DNA of 39,194 nt, from the NCBI GenBank assembly GCA_029776225.1, contig JAKOTR010000043.1, forward strand, positions 1-39,194. Direction: 5' to 3'. The stretch comes from Acidobacteriota bacterium (GTDB lineage Bacteria > Acidobacteriota > Terriglobia > Bryobacterales > Bryobacteraceae). The notes below the pieces were generated by a model. It did not search any database. It was not told the origin of the DNA and worked only from the letters and a program-made list of their open reading frames with translations. This document shows positions 16,699 to 24,330 of this stretch, one piece after another. Made by a program: the position numbers and the translations under genes. The stretch's first letter is position 1. Every line of letters starts with the position of its first letter.

Positions 16699-17376
16699 TT
16701 ATCTCTGAGGATAATCTTTTTTGACTCCCGGCGGCAGTTTCAGCACGAAGTCGCTGTCGGGCAGATCGGGGTTGATCTTGACGTCCGTATACACGATCTT
16801 GTAATAGTCCCCGGCGGGTTGTACGAACTGCTGCTGCACCGGATAACCCCGGTCCAGCGGTATCCAGAGATACACCTTGCGGATCTGTTCCAAGGTCGCC
16901 TTCGACTTGGGAATCAGTTCGAGGCGGGTTGTCATCCTGCCGTTAATGGCTTCCTGGCCGGCCACTGTAATCGTGTAGTTGCTGGCGATTTCCTTGCCGG
17001 TACTGCCGAAGCCCAGCAGCAGGAACTGGTCAACCAGGGCGCGCTGTTTGCCGAGATCATAGATCTGGACCGTGTTGATGTTCGGATAATAGATCTCGGC
17101 TTTGCTGTCGCGGAAACCGAACGCCCGCGCATCCTGCCCGGTGACTTCACCGCGCATCTCGACCTTTTTCCCGGACTTCCTGATCCATATCAGGCCGTTT
17201 TCGTGACTGGTGTCGTTCAGAACGGCGATGAAGTTCGTCTTGGTGAACTTAGCGGTCAGCTTGCGAAGTGACGCGGCTTCCTTATCCATCCGCGCGAGCA
17301 CCTCATCGAGGCTCTCGGCAGGCGCCGCGACGCCGGCGAGACCCGTTAGACAAATCAAAGCTGCAATCGCCCTCAA
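16699..17376 (-). CDS. LolA-like outer-membrane lipoprotein-sorting protein
   Basis: 225-residue secreted protein: signal peptide (ALICLTGLAGVAAPAES) followed by a LolA/LolB-like half-barrel domain. ASLRKLTAKFTKTNF and the LIWIRKSGKKVEMR strands are typical of the LolA-related family that acidobacteria carry in several copies. Canonical LolA shuttles lipoproteins through the periplasm, but proteins of this divergent type may carry other lipids. The start is TTG at 17376 with GGAAGG just upstream. It lies 31 bases after a small membrane protein gene on the same strand and is probably co-transcribed with it. Confidence 0.78.
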   Translation of the reverse strand: MRAIAALICLTGLAGVAAPAESLDEVLARMDKEAASLRKLTAKFTKTNFIAVLNDTSHENGLIWIRKSGKKVEMRGEVTGQDARAFGFRDSKAEIYYPNINTVQIYDLGKQRALVDQFLLLGFGSTGKEIASNYTITVAGQEAINGRMTTRLELIPKSKATLEQIRKVYLWIPLDRGYPVQQQFVQPAGDYYKIVYTDVKINPDLPDSDFVLKLPPGVKKDYPQR

Positions 17377-17407
17377 AGCGCCTTCCCTTTAGTACGAGAG
17401 ATGCGCA

Positions 17408-17794
17408 TCACCGGCCCAGCGTTCCCGTCTGAGGCCGGGTAAATGCCATAAATCCCTTAATTTCTTTCTCGGAGTCGAAAACGGGCACTAAACGGATCAG
17501 CTCCTGGGCTTCGCCGGTTTGCGATGCCACCATCTTGAGCGCCTTTTCCGCCCGCTCGGATTCCGGGACGCTGAGCAGCAGCTCAGATTCCAGCCAGAAG
17601 ACGCTGGCGCCCTGTTCGCCCTGGAGCATGGCGACCTTGCTCGCGCGGGGGACGCGCGGCTGGTCGCGGAACCATTCGCGCGGGGTCAGGAAGATAAACG
17701 CCAGGATCAACCCGACCATCACGTCATACTGCCAGGACGCACGGGGGTAGTCCCAGAGCACGAAACGTTTGATGCCGCTCAGAATGCTGCCCAC
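17408..17794 (-). CDS. Small single-pass membrane protein of unknown function
   Basis: 128-residue protein that I do not recognise beyond being a conserved-looking acidobacterial type. A short amphipathic N-terminus (KRFVLWDYPRASWQYDVM) leads into one membrane helix at about residues 26-38 (VGLILAFIFL). An approximately 85-residue soluble domain follows, probably periplasmic, with a predicted mixed alpha/beta pattern. It precedes the LolA-like gene in the same direction, so it may serve the same envelope process. It diverges from the zinc-ribbon gene across 50 bases. Confidence 0.7.
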   Translation of the reverse strand: MGSILSGIKRFVLWDYPRASWQYDVMVGLILAFIFLTPREWFRDQPRVPRASKVAMLQGEQGASVFWLESELLLSVPESERAEKALKMVASQTGEAQELIRLVPVFDSEKEIKGFMAFTRPQTGTLGR

Positions 17795-17844
17795 AGATAA
17801 TAAGTGTAACGCCTCTGAGATGACGGTTGCGCTAAGATCTTTGT

Positions 17845-18153
17845 ATGGCCAAGCCCAATGGGATGTTCGAGGTAAATTGCCCGTGCTGCAAGGCCGTGCT
17901 GAAGATCGATCCGGAGACCCGTGCGGTCATCACGTTTGAGGAGCCGGAGCAGCCGCGCACGGTGGAGGATCTGGCGGCCGCAGTCGAGCGCCTGAAAGGC
18001 GAGGCCGGACGCCGCGAGGCAGCGTTCCAGAAGTCCTTTGAAGCCGAGAAGATGCAGGCCCAGATCCTCTCCAAGAAGTTTGATGAGCTGCTGAAAAAGG
18101 CCAAAGAGAGTCCGCTGGAGCCGCCGCCCCACCGCGATATCGACCTCGACTAG
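17845..18153 (+). CDS. Small zinc-ribbon/coiled-coil protein of unknown function
   Basis: 102-residue cytoplasmic protein. Near the N-terminus is the knuckle FEVNCPCCKAVLKID, with CxCC cysteines and only one evident metal-binding half, so a zinc site would need dimerisation or another ligand. A charged helix follows at about residues 40-92, with heptad spacing suggesting a coiled coil. The tail is acidic and proline-rich. I do not recognise the function. The only downstream feature on this strand is a hairpin. Confidence 0.72.
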   Translation: MAKPNGMFEVNCPCCKAVLKIDPETRAVITFEEPEQPRTVEDLAAAVERLKGEAGRREAAFQKSFEAEKMQAQILSKKFDELLKKAKESPLEPPPHRDIDLD

Positions 18154-18161
18154 CCGGACCG

Positions 18162-18180
18162 CCGGCCTGCAGCAGGCCGG
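18162..18180. terminator. Hairpin between convergent genes
   Basis: CCGGCCTG at 18162-18169 pairs perfectly with CAGGCCGG at 18173-18180 around a three-base loop. It lies between the stop codons of the zinc-ribbon gene and the sensor kinase. There is no T-run on either side, so it is at best a weak or factor-assisted bidirectional terminator. Confidence 0.4.
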
Positions 18181-18207
18181 TGAGCCGAGTTGCCGGACGT
18201 GCGCCCG

Positions 18208-19590
18208 CTAGCCGCCGTCAACGTCCAGCACCTCGCGCACCTTGCGGGCAAGGTCCTGAGGCGTAAACGGCTTCTGCATGAACGCGGCGCCGGCGTTCAG
18301 GATGCCGTGCTCGATGATGGCGCGGTCGGCGTAGCCGGAGAGGAACAGCACTTTGATGTCCGGCCGCAGCAAGCTCAGCGCGTCGGCCAGTTCACGCCCG
18401 CTCATCTTCGGCATCACGACGTCGGTCACCAGCAGGTCGATCTTCTCATCGTGAGCCGCGCTGATCTCCATAGCCGTCTCCCCGCAATCGGCCTCCAGCA
18501 CCCGGTATCCGTTCAACTCCAGCACGCTGCGCACGAGCTTGCGCACCCCTTCCTCGTCCTCGACCACCAGGACCGTTTCGTTGCCTTGGGGAAGCGGGGC
18601 GGCGGCCTTTTCAACGGCCACCGGCGACGCAGCTTCGGCCGTTTGGGGAAGATAAATGGTGAACGTGGAGCCCAGCCCCTCCTCGCTCTGAACTGAAATT
18701 TCGCCGCCGTGCTGTTTCACGATCCCGTATGCGGTGGAGAGTCCGAGCCCCGTGCCTTTGCCGCGCTCCTTGGTGGTGTAGAAAGGCTCGAAGATGTGGC
18801 TTCGCACCTCGGCGGACATACCGGCTCCGGTATCGCTGACCGCCAGCACGGTGTACGGCCCGGGAGGAAGGCCCAGCCTGCGGGCGGGAGCTTCATCCAG
18901 GTGGGTATTGGCGGTTTCAATTGTCAGGCGCCCGCCCTCCGGCATGGCGTCCCGGGCGTTGAGCACAAGGTTGACGATCACCTGTTCCAGTTGGCCGGGG
19001 TCGGCGCGAACAAGGCCGAGGTCCGGGCTGAGCTTCGTTTCGAGTTCGATATCCTCACCGAGAATCCGGCCCAGCATGCGTTTCAGATTGGAGACAATCC
19101 CATTCACGTCGAGCACCTGCGGCTGCATCACCTGGCGGCGGCTGAAGACGAGCAGTTGACTGGCGAGGCCGGCTGCCCGGTCGGCTGCCTTCAGCACTTC
19201 CTCGGCTGCTTCCTTAAGCTGAGGAATATCCGCGACGGCGTCGCGCAGGATCTGGCCGTAGCCGGAAATCACGGTGATGACGTTGTTGAAGTCGTGGGCG
19301 GCGCCGCCGGCCAGCCGCGCAATGGCCTCCATCTTTTGGGCCTGGATGAACTGCTCCTGCAAGCGCCGCTGCTCGGAGAAATCGGCCGCGACGACGATCT
19401 CACCGCTGATCTTGCCGGCGGCATTGTGCAGCGGGGCCGTCCAGACGCGCAAGTACATGACGGAGCCGTCCTTGCGCCGGATCGTGAACTCCGTGCCATT
19501 GAGGGTTACGCCCCGGGCAATCTCCTCCAGGCGCTCCGGGGTGAGCAGCGGCGCCGATTCACCGATTACGTTGATGGACCGGCCAAGCAC
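18208..19590 (-). CDS. Hybrid sensor histidine kinase, C-terminal part (after frameshift)
   Basis: Distal part of a kinase gene split by a one-base frameshift near 19600. It holds the end of a PAS domain (EFTIRRKDGSVMYLRVW), the dimerisation and phosphoacceptor region with His99 in LAGGAAHDFNNVITV, and an ATPase domain (NLVLNARDAMPEGG, VSDTGAGM, KGTGLGLSTAYGI). A C-terminal receiver domain with acceptor Asp in LLVTDVVMPKMSG completes it. The apparent GTG start at 19590 is really the Val of a PAS motif (EEVLGRS) and is unlikely to be a true start. If the frameshift is real, this fragment lacks sensor and membrane parts. The phosphotransfer target is unknown. Confidence 0.85.
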   Translation of the reverse strand: MLGRSINVIGESAPLLTPERLEEIARGVTLNGTEFTIRRKDGSVMYLRVWTAPLHNAAGKISGEIVVAADFSEQRRLQEQFIQAQKMEAIARLAGGAAHDFNNVITVISGYGQILRDAVADIPQLKEAAEEVLKAADRAAGLASQLLVFSRRQVMQPQVLDVNGIVSNLKRMLGRILGEDIELETKLSPDLGLVRADPGQLEQVIVNLVLNARDAMPEGGRLTIETANTHLDEAPARRLGLPPGPYTVLAVSDTGAGMSAEVRSHIFEPFYTTKERGKGTGLGLSTAYGIVKQHGGEISVQSEEGLGSTFTIYLPQTAEAASPVAVEKAAAPLPQGNETVLVVEDEEGVRKLVRSVLELNGYRVLEADCGETAMEISAAHDEKIDLLVTDVVMPKMSGRELADALSLLRPDIKVLFLSGYADRAIIEHGILNAGAAFMQKPFTPQDLARKVREVLDVDGG

Positions 19591-20615
19591 CTCTTCGCCC
19601 TGTATCCCGTCATCTCCTCGGCTGCGCGGTTCCAGCTCTGCACCCGGCCCTCCGAATCGAGCCGCACGATCGCCAGGGGGCTGGCGTCGATGATGGCCTT
19701 CAATCGCTGGTTGATTTCGGCGAGCTGTTCCTCGGTGCGCTTTCGTTCGGCGACCTCGGCGGCGAGTTCGGCCGTGCGGCGCGCGACGCGCTCCTCCAGT
19801 TGAGCCGCGGCCTCGCGCAGGGCTTTTTCGCGATCGGAAAGAAGGCCGCCGGCAGCGCCGACGGACTGCTCGAGCCGCGCGATCTCGTCCCGGCTGGAGC
19901 GGCCGGCGGTCTCGCGCCCCTGTGCAAGCCTCCCTGCCTGTTGCTCCAGATTCTGAATGCGCCGGGTGATGGCGGCGGCAAACAGAAACATGGCCGCAAT
20001 GGCGGCCGCGGGCACGATGAGCACCCCGCCGGCGATCACGTACTGAGTGTAACGGTTGACCTGCCTCGCTCTGGCGTGCCGGTGCTCGAGAAGCCTGTCT
20101 TCCTCCCGCTCGAGTTCCGCCAGCTCGAGGTCGATCTGATCCAACGCGGCGCTGCTTTCCGCGAGCGCGGGATGCCAGCCGGTCAGCGGAGGTATTTCGC
20201 TCAAGAGCGACGTGATGATTTCGCTCCGCTGCTTCACCAGATCCTTGATGCGTCTCACTCGATCGAGCCCGGCGGGGTTGTCCTGGATCTTCCGCTCGAG
20301 CGAGGCAAGGGTCTGCGGCAGCTTCTCCAGGTTTTCCCTGAGCGGAACGAGCCAGGACGGCTCGCCGCTCAGCAGGTAGCCCATCACCGCGCTTTCACAC
20401 TCCTTCGAGAGGGTCTGAACTTCTCTGAGCGCCGCGCGGACTTCGAGTAAGTGCAAAACGGCCTGCTCGGCGGCCTGACTCTCCCTCTGGGCGATGTAGA
20501 ACGCCAGGACAAGCAGCATGAGGCCGGCAAGCGGAATCGCAATCACCACCAGCCCCTTCGCCTGCAAAGGAAGATCCCGGAACCGCTCAATCAGTCGAGA
20601 CAGGACGTTTCGCAT
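19566..20615 (-). CDS. Hybrid sensor histidine kinase, N-terminal sensor part (before frameshift)
   Basis: Proximal part of the split kinase. A first membrane helix lies at about residues 20-42. It is followed by a periplasmic helical CHASE3-like sensor domain (about 45-185), a second helix at about 193-218, a HAMP-like segment, a coiled coil (QLEERVARRTAELAAEVAERK) and the first half of a PAS domain (AIVRLDSEGRVQSWNRAAEEMTGY). At that point the frame runs out into unrelated residues and stops. Adding one base in the C-run at 19598-19600 (plus strand) restores the expected PAS sequence and joins it to the downstream frame. It is either one intact gene with a sequence error or a recent pseudogene. 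Confidence 0.85.
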   Translation of the reverse strand: MRNVLSRLIERFRDLPLQAKGLVVIAIPLAGLMLLVLAFYIAQRESQAAEQAVLHLLEVRAALREVQTLSKECESAVMGYLLSGEPSWLVPLRENLEKLPQTLASLERKIQDNPAGLDRVRRIKDLVKQRSEIITSLLSEIPPLTGWHPALAESSAALDQIDLELAELEREEDRLLEHRHARARQVNRYTQYVIAGGVLIVPAAAIAAMFLFAAAITRRIQNLEQQAGRLAQGRETAGRSSRDEIARLEQSVGAAGGLLSDREKALREAAAQLEERVARRTAELAAEVAERKRTEEQLAEINQRLKAIIDASPLAIVRLDSEGRVQSWNRAAEEMTGYRAKRCLAGPST

Positions 20616-20726
20616 TGTGTTCGACGGGACACCCCCACCGCTTTCATTCTCGAATAGTTACAATTCCAGGGCAAACCCCCGGCCGCCAGCCTCCGGATGC
20701 CGCCTTCGCGCTATGATACTGCTGCT

Positions 20727-21341
20727 ATGCTCAGAACCTGTTTGATTTCTATTGCCGCAACCATCGCCTGGGCGCAGGCTCCGGCGGGCCCCGCCTGGGT
20801 GCCGCTGTTCAACGGAAAGGACCTGACCGGCTGGGTTCAAGTCGGCAAGGAAAAATGGTGGGTGGAAGACGGGGTGATCCGCGGCCAGGCGGTCACGAAG
20901 GGATACGGCTATCTGCGCACCGAGAAGACCTACAAGGACTTCGAGCTGTCGCTGCGTTTCCGCTGCCAGGCCGACGGCAACAGCGGCGTCTTTTTCCACA
21001 CCGACTTCAAACCGGGAACGGCTGACGTCAGCAAAGGCCTGCAGGTTGAAATTGATCAAACGCTGAACCACCACACCGGCGGCATCTACGGCGACGGGCG
21101 TGGGTGGGTGGTTTGGCCGGCGCCCGAAAATGAGACGGTGATCCGGCGCAATGACTGGAACGACCTTCTCGTCCGGGTGGTCGGCAACCGTTACATCACC
21201 CGGTTGAACGGTGTTCTGATGGTGGATTTCACAGACCCGTCGCCGAAATCCTTCGACGGCTACATCGCCCTCCAACTGCACTCGGGCGGCGTGGGCGACA
21301 TGTCGTTCAAGGATATCTACATTCGCGACCTGAGCCGCTGA
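20727..21341 (+). CDS. Secreted DUF1080 (3-keto-disaccharide hydrolase-like) protein
   Basis: 204-residue secreted protein. A signal peptide (LISIAATIAWAQA) precedes one DUF1080 domain with a concanavalin-like beta-sandwich: WVPLFNGKDLTGW at the start, DFELSLRFRCQADGNSGVFF in the middle and GYIALQLHSGG near the end, all classic family blocks. Characterised members hydrolyse 3-keto-glycosides. The ATG at 20727 is chosen because it gives a clean signal peptide; an in-frame ATG 30 bases upstream would disrupt it. It lies near other carbohydrate-active genes but is not in an operon with them. Confidence 0.9.
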   Translation: MLRTCLISIAATIAWAQAPAGPAWVPLFNGKDLTGWVQVGKEKWWVEDGVIRGQAVTKGYGYLRTEKTYKDFELSLRFRCQADGNSGVFFHTDFKPGTADVSKGLQVEIDQTLNHHTGGIYGDGRGWVVWPAPENETVIRRNDWNDLLVRVVGNRYITRLNGVLMVDFTDPSPKSFDGYIALQLHSGGVGDMSFKDIYIRDLSR

Positions 21342-21354
21342 TGCGCGCGGCGGC

Positions 21355-21777
21355 CTACTCCAGCCGCGCATTCATCGTGATTTCCGCCTTCAAGAGGCGC
21401 GAGATGGGACAGCCCGCCTTGGCGTTGTTGGCGGCCTTGTCGAACGCGGCGGCGTCCGCTCCCGGGACTTTGGCGGCGACGTCCAGGTGACTCTTGGTGA
21501 CCGTCCAGCCCTCCGCCGTCTTTTCGAAGGTAACCGTGGCCGAGGCGCGGATGCTTTCGGGCTTGAAGCCCGCTTCGCCCAACTGCGCCGAAAGCGCCAT
21601 GGCGAAGCACCCAGCGTGCGCCGCCGCGATCAACTCCTCGGGATTCGTCCCGATGCCTTGTTCAAAACGCGTTCCGAAAGAATACTGGGTATCCGAGAGC
21701 ACTCCGCTGGCCGTGGAGATTGTGCCCTTACCGTCTTTGAGTCCGCCTTTCCACTCTGCTGAAGCTTTTCTCTGCAT
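21355..21777 (-). CDS. osmC: OsmC-family peroxiredoxin
   Basis: 140-residue OsmC-type hydroperoxide reductase, of the classic OsmC branch and distinct from the OsmC-like protein at 2029-2439. Recognisable blocks are ASAEWKGGLKDGKGTIST, the active site NPEELIAAAHAGCFAMALS (first Cys) and NAKAGCPISRLL (second Cys). The ATG at 21777 is chosen because GAGGA lies five bases upstream; an in-frame ATG three codons earlier contains that site. It is convergent with the DUF1080 gene. Confidence 0.92.
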   Translation of the reverse strand: MQRKASAEWKGGLKDGKGTISTASGVLSDTQYSFGTRFEQGIGTNPEELIAAAHAGCFAMALSAQLGEAGFKPESIRASATVTFEKTAEGWTVTKSHLDVAAKVPGADAAAFDKAANNAKAGCPISRLLKAEITMNARLE

Positions 21778-21837
21778 ATTCCTCATAATAGATGCTGGAA
21801 CCCCGGAACTGCTTCAGCAAAACGGATCTTTTGCGCC

Positions 21838-22446
21838 TCAGATCCAGCCGCGGACGAAGTACCATGCGATTTTTGCCGTCTCGGTGACAAGTTCGAGAAA
21901 AGCGCTCCAGCGCTGGGTGATGAAGTTGTAGCGCTTCAGACAGTCCGGGAACGGCCTGGGCTGGACGTTCAGCCCCGCCTTTTGGAAGGCGCGCCGCGCG
22001 CGGAACATGTGGTAATCGCTCGTCACCAGCACGGGAGTGGAGGCCGATCCTGCCAGCATGCGAGCGGTATACACCGCGTTCTCGCGCGTGCTGGTGGATT
22101 TCCCCTCCACCTCGATGATCTCCGCCGGCACTCCCTGGCACACCAGGAAATCGCGGATGAGCGGTCCGACTTCCTTCCCGCTTGCCACCACGCGGGTGAA
22201 GCCTCCTTCCCGGTAGAAGCGGCCGGCGTAAATCGCCCGCCAGTACGTGCTGGGCCCGGGAGTAATACTGTCGATGATGCCCGCGCCGAGGACAATCATG
22301 GTGTCGCTCTTCGGATCGTCCCAGGGGCCGGCCAGCAGGCGCGCGTACCAGGAAACCACCGGCGTGAATGTCACGATCAACACCAGCACGCCGATGCCGG
22401 CGGCCAGCACAGTGAACGCACGCCACGCTCTGCGCAGAAAGGGCAT
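21838..22446 (-). CDS. DUF218 (YdcF/SanA/ElyC-like) membrane-anchored protein
   Basis: 202-residue protein. One N-terminal membrane helix (about residues 10-30) is followed by a DUF218 domain: MIVLGAGIID, the ASGKEVGPLIRDFLV region, EGKSTSTRENAVYTARML and VLVTSDYHMFRARRAF. The E...STRENA and SDYHMxRA motifs are diagnostic. Related proteins act in envelope polysaccharide or peptidoglycan precursor control. Its ATG directly abuts the stop of the GH9 gene (TAAATG), so translation is likely coupled. Confidence 0.88.
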   Translation of the reverse strand: MPFLRRAWRAFTVLAAGIGVLVLIVTFTPVVSWYARLLAGPWDDPKSDTMIVLGAGIIDSITPGPSTYWRAIYAGRFYREGGFTRVVASGKEVGPLIRDFLVCQGVPAEIIEVEGKSTSTRENAVYTARMLAGSASTPVLVTSDYHMFRARRAFQKAGLNVQPRPFPDCLKRYNFITQRWSAFLELVTETAKIAWYFVRGWI

Positions 22447-24204
22447 TTATCCAAGCGCCGAGACAGCCGAAATGTAGTAGGCGTTGTGCGGGCTCCAGTA
22501 CTCCGTGGTGCGCCAGTCGTAGCCGTTCTCGGTGTCGAGCACCGGTTCGTCGCGCACGTTTCCCCCGATGCCGTTCATGATCCCGCCGATAATCAGGCCG
22601 ACGAAGCGGGAGTGCGGGTAGGGGTTCCGTATGCCTTCTCCGGTCATCAAGCAGGCGCCGAAGGGGTTCGCGCCCATCACCCATTCCATCTGTCGGTAGG
22701 CCAGGTCGCGCCAGGCGTTGTCCTTCAGCACACGCGCCGCCCGGGCGAGCAGGTAAGCGTAAGAGAGCAGGTGCGACGTCGTGCCCACCCACCAGTACTG
22801 CTTGCGCACCGGCATGAAATAGCGGTAGGTCAGCTCGCCGGCCAGCGGCCGGTAAGACTCGGGCGTGGGCGACCCGATAAAGATGCCGAACGGCAGAATG
22901 CCGTAGGCGGAGCGCGCGCACATCGGAGCCACATATTCGCTCAGATGCAGCCGGACGGCGTCGAGCCAGCGCTTCGCATCGGGGTGCTCGTCGAACGTTT
23001 CGGCAAGTTCCAGCAGCACCAGCGGTGGGAGGGACGCGTGTACCGCGTCGGTGTACGGCTCGGACTGGTTCGGACCGGTGCGCCAGAAGCCCCGCACAAG
23101 TTTCTGCCCTCCGACGAACCGCGTTTCCTGGAGTTCGAGCAACCGGCGGCCGAGGGCAACGGCTTCGGTTTGCCAGCGGTCGTTGCCGGTTGCCCGGTAG
23201 AGCTCGGCTGCGGCGCGGGCCCACCAAGCAAGCTCGGCTGAGCGGGAACCGCGTTTGTTCGCCTCCCAGCAGCGCTGCGAAGCGGCCAGCAATTGAGCGG
23301 CGTATTCGGCGTCGGTGGAGCGGAACGCCTGGGCGGCCATCGCCTGCATGCCGGTGAACATCGCCTGAATAGTAGGGTTTTTCGCGGTATTGATATAGCG
23401 GTCGTCGGCCGTGCCGATCTTGTTGTCGGTCCAGTGGTTATCGCTGTTATCGCCGTTGACGCCACCGGCGGTATCGGCCCAGACGCGGCCGTCGCGGTCC
23501 TGCATCTTGAGAAAGTAACGGTTGCCCCAGCGGAACTCGTCGAGCAGGAGCGCGAGGCCGCTCCCCGCGCGGTCCCAGGATTCGCCGAGGTTGCGCGCCA
23601 GCGTGAGCAACGCGAAGCCGCTGAGCATGGTGGCGCTCATCCATTTCCGCAGGTCGCCGGCGTCGTGCCATCCGCCGGTGACGTCCACGTGTTCTCCCGT
23701 GTCGCGCCGGCGCGCGTCGTCGAGGTGGCAGACCGGGTGGACATTCGGCACTTCACAGCCGCAGCGCTGCGCCCGGATGTAGCCTACGGCTTTGGGAAGC
23801 GTGCGTCGCCAGACGTCGCCCTGTATGAAGAAGGGTACCGAGCGCTCCTGGCCCACGGTTATCTGGTACATGGCTTCGCGTGTCACGTCGGAGAAATCGC
23901 CGACGGCGCAGGGGCCGAAGTCCGATTCCACTTTCTTCAGCGGTTTGACGATGCGGAACGGCTCTGGCGGACTCCCGATGTCGCGCAGAGTGAACTCGGT
24001 GGGCGCGGGTTCTTTCACAATGCGCACAACCAGGAGCTTGCGCGCATCCGGAACAAAGCCGAGGTGATTCAAAGCGATGGTGGGCGTCTCCCCCGGCGTG
24101 AGATTTTCAACACGCTCCTCGCGGGGCGGGCCTTGCTGCGCGGTGGCAAGCGCTAGTGGAGAAAGTGAACCGGCCAGAAAGACGCGGCGCGAGAGCGAAT
24201 CCAT
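22447..24204 (-). CDS. Glycoside hydrolase family 9 (endoglucanase-like), Tat-exported
   Basis: 585-residue secreted cellulase-type enzyme. The N-terminus MDSLSRRVFLAGSLSP is a twin-arginine signal, which favours the ATG at 24204 over upstream starts at 24228 and 24240. An N-terminal Ig-like domain (TPTIALNHLGFVPDARK, about 45-135) precedes the (alpha/alpha)6 GH9 barrel. DVTGGWHDAGD carries the catalytic base aspartates, WVMGANPFG is a family signature, and the C-terminal TTEYWSPHNAYYISAV should contain the acid glutamate. Expected activity is on beta-1,4-glucans. It is followed without a gap by the DUF218 gene and diverges from the oligogalacturonate-lyase-like gene. Confidence 0.92.
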   Translation of the reverse strand: MDSLSRRVFLAGSLSPLALATAQQGPPREERVENLTPGETPTIALNHLGFVPDARKLLVVRIVKEPAPTEFTLRDIGSPPEPFRIVKPLKKVESDFGPCAVGDFSDVTREAMYQITVGQERSVPFFIQGDVWRRTLPKAVGYIRAQRCGCEVPNVHPVCHLDDARRRDTGEHVDVTGGWHDAGDLRKWMSATMLSGFALLTLARNLGESWDRAGSGLALLLDEFRWGNRYFLKMQDRDGRVWADTAGGVNGDNSDNHWTDNKIGTADDRYINTAKNPTIQAMFTGMQAMAAQAFRSTDAEYAAQLLAASQRCWEANKRGSRSAELAWWARAAAELYRATGNDRWQTEAVALGRRLLELQETRFVGGQKLVRGFWRTGPNQSEPYTDAVHASLPPLVLLELAETFDEHPDAKRWLDAVRLHLSEYVAPMCARSAYGILPFGIFIGSPTPESYRPLAGELTYRYFMPVRKQYWWVGTTSHLLSYAYLLARAARVLKDNAWRDLAYRQMEWVMGANPFGACLMTGEGIRNPYPHSRFVGLIIGGIMNGIGGNVRDEPVLDTENGYDWRTTEYWSPHNAYYISAVSALG

Positions 24205-24272
24205 GAGACTTATATGATCGTATTTCATCCAACAGCGCAACGATTAAAATCGCGCATGTTAACATCTTCGTT

Positions 24273-24330
24273 TATGACCGCGGTGTTGGACTGGACACGC
24301 CTATGACCGCGGTGCGGCTATGGACGCGGC
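24273..24330 (+). repeat. Tandem duplication of a start-codon region creating a short upstream ORF
   Basis: The 13-base string TATGACCGCGGTG occurs at 24273-24285 and 24302-24314. The two 29-base units also match partly beyond it (GGAC in the same place). The first copy opens a ten-codon reading frame from ATG 24274 (MTAVLDWTRL) whose TGA at 24304-24306 overlaps the ATG of the true gene at 24303. The peptide resembles the gene's own N-terminus (MTAVRLWTRR), confirming duplication. Confidence 0.6.
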
